Shown here: positions 26,800 to 33,200 of the stretch, piece after piece
How positions within the stretch are numbered: position 1 is the first letter of the stretch
Layout: the number at the start of each line of letters is the position of its first letter
Assembly (NCBI GenBank): GCA_018267135.1
Contig: JAFDZA010000025.1
Span: forward strand, 124,001 to 188,000
DNA length: 64,000 bases
Source: Bacteroidota bacterium
GTDB lineage: Bacteria; Bacteroidota; Bacteroidia; Cytophagales; Cyclobacteriaceae
Reading direction: 5' to 3'
Notes under the pieces: model-generated
Databases searched by the model: none
The model's input: the letters and a program-made list of their open reading frames with translations, nothing else
Told to the model about the DNA's origin: nothing
Position numbers and translations under genes: made by a program

Positions 26800-27510
26800 A
26801 TGTACACCGTTTCGGTTCGAACCACTCAAAATGTAATTATTCACTACCCGGTGGCCAGCGTAGGCGAGCGCCTGCTGGCTTATCTGATAGACCGCATCCT
26901 GCAGTTGGTTTACATTCTGGCCACAGCTACATTACTTATCCGGCTCGATATTCAGCAAATTTGGATTTGGTTTCTTGTATTGATTATTCCGGTGCTGTTG
27001 TTTCGCTTGTTGTTCGAAATTTTTATGAATGGCCAAACGCCCGGCAAGCGTCTCATTAAAATACAAGTGGTAACCCTGAACGGCACACGGGCTACCCTTG
27101 GCGGCTACATCCTCCGGTGGCTTTTTGCGCTTGTTGATTTCGGAGTATTGGGCGGAGCCATTGCGGTAATAGTGGTAGCCGCAGGAGGAAAAGGCCAACG
27201 CCTGGGCGACATTGTAGCCGGAACAGCCGTTATTAAATTAGCTGCTGCACACGAAATTTCTGCCGAAAATGTTTTCGTTACAGCTCATGAAAACTATGTG
27301 CCGGTTTTTTCTCAGGCTATACAACTCCATCCACACGACATTGAGCTGATGCACCGCGCGCTGGAAGCAAACGCACGGCTTAACAACCCCGAACCGCTGG
27401 AGCGGTTAGCAGAAAAAATTAAAACACAACTCGGCATTCATTCCGACCTTAAAGCTGCTTCGCTTGTGCAGACATTGATTAAAGACCACAGCCATCTTAC
27501 GGCCGGGTAA
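26800..27510 (+). CDS. RDD family membrane protein
   Basis: A 236-residue protein with the RDD domain: VGERLLAYLIDRIL (about residues 24-37) supplies the conserved Arg and Asp, and the next part has three or so membrane helices with NGQTPGKRLIKIQV, the second conserved block. The last 80 residues are soluble and charged. RDD proteins are of uncertain function; some have been linked to ion transport. They recur beside SpoIIM-like and MoxR/DUF58 genes, and here the gene is divergent from that run with a 68-base shared control region. Downstream it is followed after 4 bases by the cytochrome b5-like gene. Confidence 0.9.
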   Translation: MYTVSVRTTQNVIIHYPVASVGERLLAYLIDRILQLVYILATATLLIRLDIQQIWIWFLVLIIPVLLFRLLFEIFMNGQTPGKRLIKIQVVTLNGTRATLGGYILRWLFALVDFGVLGGAIAVIVVAAGGKGQRLGDIVAGTAVIKLAAAHEISAENVFVTAHENYVPVFSQAIQLHPHDIELMHRALEANARLNNPEPLERLAEKIKTQLGIHSDLKAASLVQTLIKDHSHLTAG

Positions 27511-27514
27511 TGCC

Positions 27515-27748
27515 ATGAAGGAAATTACCAAAGCCCAATTATCGCTACGCAATGGCCAGGATAAACCCGAAGTGTGGATTGCCTACCACGGGTGGGTGTA
27601 TGATGCCACCCCTTCCCGGTTATGGAGAAACGGAAAACATTACGAACATTGGGCCGGTCAGGATTTATCAGAGGAACTAAAAGATGCACCCCACACCGAG
27701 CGCGTGTTTGAGCGATTGAAGATAATAGGGAAACTGGTTAACAATTAA
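27515..27748 (+). CDS. cytochrome b5-like heme-binding domain protein
   Basis: A 77-residue single-domain protein of the cytochrome b5-like heme/steroid-binding family. The axial His pair would be His45 in EHWAGQDLSEEL (the HPGG-equivalent position) and His60 in DAPH; TKAQLSLRNGQDKPEVWIAYHGWVYDAT is the usual beginning of the fold. It has no signal peptide, so it should be cytoplasmic and act as a small electron carrier or ligand binder. It is translated right after the RDD gene (4-base gap). Its last four bases overlap the convergent aminotransferase gene. Heme binding is inferred from the two His positions. Confidence 0.82.
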   Translation: MKEITKAQLSLRNGQDKPEVWIAYHGWVYDATPSRLWRNGKHYEHWAGQDLSEELKDAPHTERVFERLKIIGKLVNN

Positions 27749-28890
27749 TCTGCTAATGCTTTTGCCAGCTTCAACAGATCCGCTTCGGTGTTATACAGAT
27801 GAGGCGAAGCACGAAGGGCATCGCCCCGCACTGAAACAGAAATTTTGTTTTTTATCAACTTCGTTCGAATGTCTTGAATGGTTTTGTGTGCGGGCAGGCG
27901 GATGCCAAACAAATGGTGGCCGCGCTCATTTTCGTCTTCAATCCAGTAGCCTGCCTCGCGGAGTTTAGCTAAAGGCAAGGCTGAAATTTTTTTACAATAC
28001 TCTTGAATGCGCTCCGGCATCCATTGGTTAACCTGCCGCAGGGCGGCCGTCATCATAGGCACTAATATAAAATTGCTACGCTCGCCTACATCATACCGAA
28101 GTGCCCGGGGCTGGTATTCTTCCTGGTAGTTAATTAACCGGGAGAAATCTTCGCTGTGCTTTCGGTTAATCCAGTTTTCTTCAATGGGCTTACCTTGATC
28201 AAAATAGTTTCCGTAGTAAGCCAGGCCAATGCCATACGGGCCCATCAACCACTTGTAGCCGCTACAGACCAAGGCATCCGGCTGAATGGTTTGCACATTA
28301 AATGGTAAGGCTCCCACACTTTGGGTTCCATCTATAACTAAGAGCGAGCCAACCTCGCGGGTGCGCTTTCTAATGGCTGCCAAATCAAACTTGGTGCCGT
28401 CTGCCCAGTGTACATGGCCCAGCGCTACCAGCCGGGTCTTCTTATCAATTGCTTCTAAAATCTGTTCGTTCCAGATTTTTCCACGACTTGTTAAAGTGTT
28501 GGGAGGAGCGATGGTTTTAAGTATGGCGCCTGTTTCTTTTACCAAATTCATCCAGGTATAAACATTGCTGGGAAATTGTTCGGCTGCTACAATAATATTT
28601 TCTCCGCGTTGCAGTTTCAGGTTTTTGGCCACGTTAGCCAATCCATACGAAGCGGCCGCTATAATGGCTACCCGGCTGCTTTCACCATTAATTAATTTGG
28701 CAAACTGCCTGCGCAATTCATCGGTATCTTTAAAAAAATCTTCGGATGAAATTGAACCGGGATTTCGTTTTGTAAGAATGGCTTTCACGCCAGCTTTCTC
28801 TACCGATTTCAAAAGTGGCGACATGTAAGCCCCGTTCAGGTAAGTGATCCGGGAAGAAAGCGTAAATTTTTTTTGTTGAGAGGCAAGCAT
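27745..28890 (-). CDS. class V aminotransferase (cysteine desulfurase/isopenicillin N epimerase-like)
   Basis: PLP-dependent fold type I enzyme of 381 residues. The Schiff-base Lys is in CSGYKWLMGPYGIG, the cofactor Asp in VIDGTQSVGALPF, and the ring-stacking His in LGHVHWADG. It lacks the C-terminal Cys-containing loop expected of a true IscS/SufS desulfurase, so it is better read as a class V aminotransferase or lyase of unknown substrate. The start MLASQQKKFTLSSRITYLNGAYMSPLL is typical of this branch. Single gene, convergent with the cytochrome b5-like gene and divergent from a small unknown gene. Confidence 0.87.
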   Translation of the reverse strand: MLASQQKKFTLSSRITYLNGAYMSPLLKSVEKAGVKAILTKRNPGSISSEDFFKDTDELRRQFAKLINGESSRVAIIAAASYGLANVAKNLKLQRGENIIVAAEQFPSNVYTWMNLVKETGAILKTIAPPNTLTSRGKIWNEQILEAIDKKTRLVALGHVHWADGTKFDLAAIRKRTREVGSLLVIDGTQSVGALPFNVQTIQPDALVCSGYKWLMGPYGIGLAYYGNYFDQGKPIEENWINRKHSEDFSRLINYQEEYQPRALRYDVGERSNFILVPMMTAALRQVNQWMPERIQEYCKKISALPLAKLREAGYWIEDENERGHHLFGIRLPAHKTIQDIRTKLIKNKISVSVRGDALRASPHLYNTEADLLKLAKALAD

Positions 28891-28982
28891 ACAGGTATCT
28901 GTTTATTAGGCGCAAACCTTTGGTAAAAATATTTTAGGCTGAGGTTACAAACTTGTTTACAAATCAATTAAGTGAAAAAAGA

Positions 28983-29225
28983 ATGCGTATGAAAGTGCCG
29001 GCCGAATATTTTAAAGGAATTGAATACGTTCAAATTTCTTCTTTACCTAAGGAACAAAAAAAAATTATCTACGAATCTATTTCATACAAATCCATCATCG
29101 CCATTCTTAAAGAAAAAGAATTGATAAAAAACTGCCTTATCTATCAGCATTATGTTTCCTGGTATGAAAATGTTTATCCGGCTAAAATCCAGAAATTAAA
29201 GAATCTGAATCGCGCGGCCGCCTGA
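28983..29225 (+). CDS. small conserved-looking hypothetical protein
   Basis: Function not recognised. The product is 80 residues from the ATG at 28983 (a TTG at 28953 would add ten). It is soluble, mixed helical, with MKVPAEYFKGIEYVQISSLP at the N-terminus and two Tyr/Lys-rich helices (KSIIAILKEKELIKNC, YQHYVSWYENVYPAKIQKL). No membrane segment, signal peptide or Cys motif other than one Cys. The composition and clean open frame between two opposed genes look like a real gene rather than chance. It converges with the nitronate monooxygenase-like gene, 4 bases apart. Confidence 0.6.
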   Translation: MRMKVPAEYFKGIEYVQISSLPKEQKKIIYESISYKSIIAILKEKELIKNCLIYQHYVSWYENVYPAKIQKLKNLNRAAA

Positions 29226-29229
29226 TCAT

Positions 29230-30168
29230 TTAGGCCATTATCGACTTTCTTACTAAAAGATATTCGTTCCACATCTCTTTTACGATTTCTGCAGCCGGCT
29301 TAATTGCTTTTACAAACGATGCTCCTTGGCCTATCTCTAATTCGCCTTCAATTATGTCTCCTTCAAAAATTCCACGTTTTGCTCTTCCCCTACCCAAAAT
29401 GTTTTTTAGCTCCTCGATGGATGCCCCCCGTTCTTCCGCCTCAAATACCTTCTTATAAAAATTATTTTTAATTAACCGTACCGGAGTAAGCGATTTAAGC
29501 GACAACATCGTTTCGCCTTCGGCTAAAGAAACCACCTTTTGTTTAAAATTTTCGTGAGCGGATGATTCCACACTGGCGGCAAAGCTTGTGCCTACCTGTA
29601 CCCCTTGTGCCCCCAATGCTTCGGCTGCCAGCATGGCGCGCCCTGAGGCAATTCCACCGGCTGCTATTACCGGTATTTTTACGGCATCGCATACCAGCGG
29701 CACCAAACACAAGGTAGTAGTTTCCTCCCTGCCGTTGTGCCCTCCGGCTTCAAATCCCTCTGCCACTACCGCATCTACCCCGGCTTCTTCACTTTTTTGG
29801 GCAAATTTTGAACTCGACACCACATGCACAACGGTAATCCCCCGATCCTTCAAAAAACCCGTCCATGTTTTAGGGTTCCCGGCAGAAGTAAATACTATTT
29901 TTACCTCCTCACTTACAATCACTTCCATCAACTTTTCAATTTCAGGATACAGAAGCGGCACATTTACACCAAATGGTTTTTTTGTCGCCTCCTTGCATTT
30001 TACAATATGCTCCCGTAATACATTAGGGTACATAGAGCCGGCTCCGATCAGGCCCAGCCCACCCGCATTGCTAACGGCTGAGGTCAGTTGCCACCCGCTG
30101 CACCAAACCATGCCGGCCTGTATTATGGGGTATTGAATATTAAATAGTTTTTGTGCTGTAAATGCCAT
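29230..30168 (-). CDS. NAD(P)H-dependent flavin oxidoreductase / nitronate monooxygenase family
   Basis: FMN-binding TIM-barrel enzyme of the 2-nitropropane dioxygenase/nitronate monooxygenase family, 312 residues. Motifs are the N-terminal YPIIQAGMVW, SNAGGLGLIGAG, the family block EGFEAGGHNG, and the phosphate-binding GGIASGRAM and LGAQGVQVGT. The group also includes enoyl-ACP reductase FabK-like proteins, so the physiological substrate (nitronates, enoyl thioesters or quinones) cannot be fixed from sequence. Start at the ATG 30168 gives the common opening MAFTAQKLFNIQYPII. Single gene; the upstream 300-base region is shared with the TlpA-like operon. Confidence 0.88.
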   Translation of the reverse strand: MAFTAQKLFNIQYPIIQAGMVWCSGWQLTSAVSNAGGLGLIGAGSMYPNVLREHIVKCKEATKKPFGVNVPLLYPEIEKLMEVIVSEEVKIVFTSAGNPKTWTGFLKDRGITVVHVVSSSKFAQKSEEAGVDAVVAEGFEAGGHNGREETTTLCLVPLVCDAVKIPVIAAGGIASGRAMLAAEALGAQGVQVGTSFAASVESSAHENFKQKVVSLAEGETMLSLKSLTPVRLIKNNFYKKVFEAEERGASIEELKNILGRGRAKRGIFEGDIIEGELEIGQGASFVKAIKPAAEIVKEMWNEYLLVRKSIMA

Positions 30169-30468
30169 GCCTAAATGTATAACAAAATGGAGTTTACGCG
30201 CTTCGTTTTCAGGCCATTATAAAAATTCGTTTTATTTGTGTCTAAACTCAGGGCTAAGAGTTATCCACAAACTAAGAATTGAAAAATATACACTCAAATC
30301 ATTGTTAGTCAACAGATTAAATATTAAAAACAGCTTAATGTTGACAAATGGCCATTTTTGTGGAAATCTTACAACTAAAAATGTAATTGGTTGAATTTTA
30401 CCATTTTAAATATTTTATCTCGTCAATCTTACATAGTAGTTTTGGGGTCTGAATCTATCTTCATTCTG
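30169..30468. other. 300-base AT-rich divergent intergenic region with DnaA-box match and palindrome
   Basis: The region separates the nitronate monooxygenase-like gene from the TlpA-like operon. It holds a perfect DnaA-box consensus TTATCCACA at 30261-30269, weaker 7/9 matches nearby in the opposite orientation, an inverted repeat TGTT-N4-AACA at 30303-30314, a perfect 12-base palindrome AAATGGCCATTT at 30346-30357, and an exact -7 element at 30437-30444. No gene is supported. It may be ordinary regulatory DNA; an origin role is only a possibility. Confidence 0.4.
30437..30444 (+). promoter_or_regulatory. candidate -7 element for the TlpA-like operon
   Basis: TAGTTTTG, an exact match to TAnnTTTG, 24 bases before the ATG at 30469 and downstream of the alternative frame start at 30391, which favours the shorter protein. 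The -33 element is not obvious. Confidence 0.4.
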
Positions 30469-30933
30469 ATGAAATATCTATTGCTTTTCTTATGCTTTAC
30501 CGGGTTCTTTTCGGCTTCCGCTCAGGAGGTAATCAGGCTTAAAGAACTTCAGGAAAGAATGGCCTCACCTCGGCAGACACTGGTAATAAATTTTTGGGCA
30601 ACCTGGTGCGGCCCATGCCTAAAGGAAATACCTTATTTTGAAACCTTATCAGCAAAAAACAAAAATGTGAAAGTGCTGCTGGTAAGTATGGATTATGATT
30701 TAGACCCGAACCCGGAAAAAGTAAAAAAATTTGTTGCCCGAAAAAAAATTCATTCTACCGTATTGATTTTAGCGGAAGATAATCCCAGCTCGTGGATTGA
30801 TAAAATTGATAAAGACTGGACGGGGGCATTGCCTGCCACACTTCTTATCAATCCCAACGGAAAAAGAAAATTGATTCAGGGCGAATTGCATGAAGGCGAT
30901 TTGGAAAAACTCGTTAACGAAATAAACCAATGA
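30469..30933 (+). CDS. TlpA-like thioredoxin-fold protein
   Basis: Periplasmic thiol-disulfide oxidoreductase of 154 residues. A signal peptide (MKYLLLFLCFTGFFSASAQ) is followed by a thioredoxin fold with the active site WATWCGPC (Cys47, Cys50) and the cis-Pro in GALPATLLINPNG. Family members reduce disulfides in secreted or cytochrome proteins. The ATG at 30469 is chosen because the residues before it in frame are not signal-like and a promoter-like element lies at 30437-30444. Its stop overlaps the start of the cyclophilin gene (ATGA, 30930-30933), so it is first in a three-gene operon for periplasmic folding and redox. Confidence 0.88.
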   Translation: MKYLLLFLCFTGFFSASAQEVIRLKELQERMASPRQTLVINFWATWCGPCLKEIPYFETLSAKNKNVKVLLVSMDYDLDPNPEKVKKFVARKKIHSTVLILAEDNPSSWIDKIDKDWTGALPATLLINPNGKRKLIQGELHEGDLEKLVNEINQ

Positions 30934-31616
30934 CCCGCTTTAAGAATAGTTTCATTATCGGTTTCGTTTTATTGAGCCTGGCACAGTGTGGCAAGAAAGA
31001 ATCGGTGTTGGTTACCAATGAAAACAAGCGGCAGGTGTTAACAGACTACGGAAAGCAGAACCCTGAGAAAACAGTAATTATAGAAACCGGAATGGGAATC
31101 ATCAAAATCCGGTTATACGATGAAACCCCACTACACCGTGCCAACTTTATAAAATTAATTAAAGACGGTTATTACGATAAAAATGCTGAGTTCTACCGTG
31201 TGGTAGAAAACTTTGTTGTGCAAGGAGGAGTGCCTTTAAAGAAACTTGATTATACCCTACCGGCTGAGTTTAACCCAACCCTTTTTCACAAAAGAGGAGC
31301 TTTAGCCATGGCCCGCCTCGATGAAAATAATCCCGGCAAGGAATCTTCCTCTACTGAATTTTATTTTGTGCATGGCAGCAAGTATGCCGATTGGGAGTTT
31401 GCCGATGAGGAAAAAGAATTAGGGCTTCACCTGCCGGCTAATCAAAAAAAAATATATACAACCCTGGGGGGTGAAATGTCGTTGGATGGCAAGTACACGG
31501 TATTTGGAGAAATTGTGGAGGGGCTTGAGGTGATCGACAAAATAGCCTCTGTAAAAGTGTATGTAGAAAAACCGTACCAAAAAGTATCTTTTAAAATCCG
31601 GGTAGAAAATAATTAA
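30930..31616 (+). CDS. cyclophilin-type peptidyl-prolyl cis-trans isomerase, lipoprotein
   Basis: Proline isomerase for periplasmic protein folding, 228 residues. A lipoprotein signal ends in LAQC (Cys20). The cyclophilin domain starts around residue 50 (VIIETGMGIIKIRLYDETPLHR), with EFYRVVENFVVQGG carrying the catalytic Arg, a loop with many insertions, and FYFVHGSKYADW and YTVFGEIVEGLEVIDKI at the end. Residues between the two halves (ADEEKELGLHLPANQKKIYTTLGG) form an insertion usual in Bacteroidota members. Translationally coupled to the TlpA-like gene by a 4-base overlap, and 11 bases before the thioredoxin-like gene. Confidence 0.9.
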   Translation: MTRFKNSFIIGFVLLSLAQCGKKESVLVTNENKRQVLTDYGKQNPEKTVIIETGMGIIKIRLYDETPLHRANFIKLIKDGYYDKNAEFYRVVENFVVQGGVPLKKLDYTLPAEFNPTLFHKRGALAMARLDENNPGKESSSTEFYFVHGSKYADWEFADEEKELGLHLPANQKKIYTTLGGEMSLDGKYTVFGEIVEGLEVIDKIASVKVYVEKPYQKVSFKIRVENN

Positions 31617-31627
31617 ACCAAAACTAT

Positions 31628-32233
31628 ATGAAGCCGTTGATTGTCTTGTTGATTGTTAGTCTGATGGGGCTTTCTTTCACTGAAAAGAAAGGGTATGACG
31701 TAGGCGATACCGCCACCGATTTCAAATTAAAAAATACCAACGGGAAAATGGTGTCGCTGGCCGATTACCCAAATGCCAAAGGGTTTATCATCATCTTCGA
31801 TTGCAACACTTGTCCGGTTTCAAAGGCTTATAATTCACGCATTATCGCGCTGAGCAAAAAATACACTCCTCAAAATTTTCCGGTTATTCTCATCAACCCT
31901 AATTCTCCTGAGTTGGCCAAGGGAGAATCGTTTGATGCCATGGTGAAGCACGCCAAAGAAAAGAAATATGATTTCCCTTATTTGTATGATGAAACACAGG
32001 AAACCGTGCGCCAATTCGGGGCCACCAATACCCCGCATGTTTTTGTATTAAATAAAACATCAAACGGAATGATGGTAGCTTACATTGGGGCGATAGACGA
32101 TAATACCCGCAATGCAGCGAAAGCAAAAAATCATTTTGTGGAAGATGCTGTAAACAGTTTACTGGCCGGAAAAGAAATAACGGTTACCAAGACCAAGGCT
32201 GTAGGGTGCTCTGTAAAAATTAAAAACATATAG
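31628..32233 (+). CDS. secreted thioredoxin-like/peroxiredoxin-like protein
   Basis: Predicted exported protein of 201 residues with a short signal peptide (MKPLIVLLIVSLMGLSFTEK). The AhpC/TSA-type redoxin fold shows VGDTATDFKLKNTNGK, the active site FDCNTCPVS (Cys59, Cys62) and the cis-Pro in ATNTPHVFVLN. A C-terminal Cys (GCSVKIKNI) may be a further redox residue. It probably acts with the TlpA-like protein just upstream. Third gene of the operon; transcription probably ends at the terminator at 32263-32296, which lies inside the convergent polyprenyl synthetase gene 30 bases beyond the stop. Confidence 0.83.
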   Translation: MKPLIVLLIVSLMGLSFTEKKGYDVGDTATDFKLKNTNGKMVSLADYPNAKGFIIIFDCNTCPVSKAYNSRIIALSKKYTPQNFPVILINPNSPELAKGESFDAMVKHAKEKKYDFPYLYDETQETVRQFGATNTPHVFVLNKTSNGMMVAYIGAIDDNTRNAAKAKNHFVEDAVNSLLAGKEITVTKTKAVGCSVKIKNI

Positions 32234-32234
32234 C

Positions 32235-33200
32235 CTACCTCTGCCGATCGATCAAATTTTGAGTGAACCTGCGTAGCGGGTTCACCCTTTTTTTTTCGGA
32301 TAGTCCCTCTAATTGTTCAAAGGCCCGGTTAAAATAGTCGTTCATTATATTTTCTGTTATCTGCCTGACTTGAAATTTTTCGTAATACTCTTTAATAACA
32401 CTAATTTTTTTGAGTGGGTTGTATCTTTCCGTTTTCATCCATTTTAAAAAACTTTTTCGTTGGTAGTTCGTTACCTGCTCAAGTGTTTTAATGGTGAGCA
32501 TGGTCTTTTTGTTGGCCACAATATCTCCTCCCGTTTGTTTACCGAATTTTTCAGGATCACCATAAACATCGAGCAAATCGTCTTTCAGTTGAAATCCGAT
32601 TCCCATATAAGTACCAAAGATGCGCAGTCGTTGCCGGTCTTCTTCGGGGGCGTCTGCTAAAAGAGCACCCAACTCTAAACTAAACCCAAGCAATACGGCC
32701 GTTTTCAATCGGATCATTTCAATGTACTCCTGTTCGGTTACATCCCAGCGATCTTCAAATTCCATATCGTATTGTTGGCCTTCGCAAACCTCAGCCGCGC
32801 ACCGGCTGAATGCTTTAAGCACTGACAGTCTTTTATTTTCGGGCAAGCCAAGAAATAGTTCATATACTTTTACCAACATGACATCGCCCGCTAAAATGGC
32901 GGTACTGGTATTCCACTTTTCATGCACCGTAGCATGCCCTCTGCGTACTGCCGCTTGATCCATGATGTCATCGTGCATGAGTGTGAAATTGTGAAAGACT
33001 TCTACGGCTACGGCATACGGTACGATTTCGGTTGCCTCTTTTTTGTAAAGCGAGTAAGCCAGCAACGTGAGCAGCGGCCTTAACCGCTTTCCTCCAATTC
33101 CCATGATGTAGCGTATGGGCTCGTATAACGATTGCGGGTTGCTGCCAAATTTTTGTTTCCTGATCTCTTTTTCAATCAGCTTTAGGTATTTTTTTACCAT
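32235..33200 (-). CDS. polyprenyl synthetase (isoprenyl diphosphate synthase)
   Basis: Trans-isoprenyl diphosphate synthase, 321 residues. The two Asp-rich motifs are DDIMD (in LMHDDIMDQAAVRRG) and DDLLD (in FQLKDDLLDVYG), each binding Mg-diphosphate. GGKRLRP near residue 36 is the isopentenyl diphosphate-binding block. Phe lies five residues before the first motif with no insertion in it, a pattern associated with C20 (geranylgeranyl) rather than long-chain products; chain length is inferred only. It could feed carotenoid or quinone synthesis. The start overlaps the rnr stop by 7 bases. A terminator for the opposing operon is embedded in its last codons. Confidence 0.9.
   Translation of the reverse strand: MVKKYLKLIEKEIRKQKFGSNPQSLYEPIRYIMGIGGKRLRPLLTLLAYSLYKKEATEIVPYAVAVEVFHNFTLMHDDIMDQAAVRRGHATVHEKWNTSTAILAGDVMLVKVYELFLGLPENKRLSVLKAFSRCAAEVCEGQQYDMEFEDRWDVTEQEYIEMIRLKTAVLLGFSLELGALLADAPEEDRQRLRIFGTYMGIGFQLKDDLLDVYGDPEKFGKQTGGDIVANKKTMLTIKTLEQVTNYQRKSFLKWMKTERYNPLKKISVIKEYYEKFQVRQITENIMNDYFNRAFEQLEGLSEKKRVNPLRRFTQNLIDRQR
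32263..32296 (+). terminator. intrinsic terminator of the TlpA/PPIase/thioredoxin operon, within a convergent gene
   Basis: A 7-bp stem GTGAACC / GGTTCAC with a 9-base loop, followed by CC and a run of nine T at 32288-32296 on the plus strand. It lies about 30 bases past the operon's last stop codon and inside the 3' end of the opposite polyprenyl synthetase coding sequence, where the T-run encodes part of the lysine stretch. Confidence 0.75.

Noticed and set aside
27745..28890. Calling the class V aminotransferase a cysteine desulfurase (iscS/sufS)
   Set aside because: It lacks the C-terminal Cys loop of true desulfurases and has no isc/suf neighbours.
29588..30136. 182-codon plus-strand frame over the flavin oxidoreductase gene
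   Set aside because: Antisense to a clear TIM-barrel enzyme, low-complexity composition, no domain.
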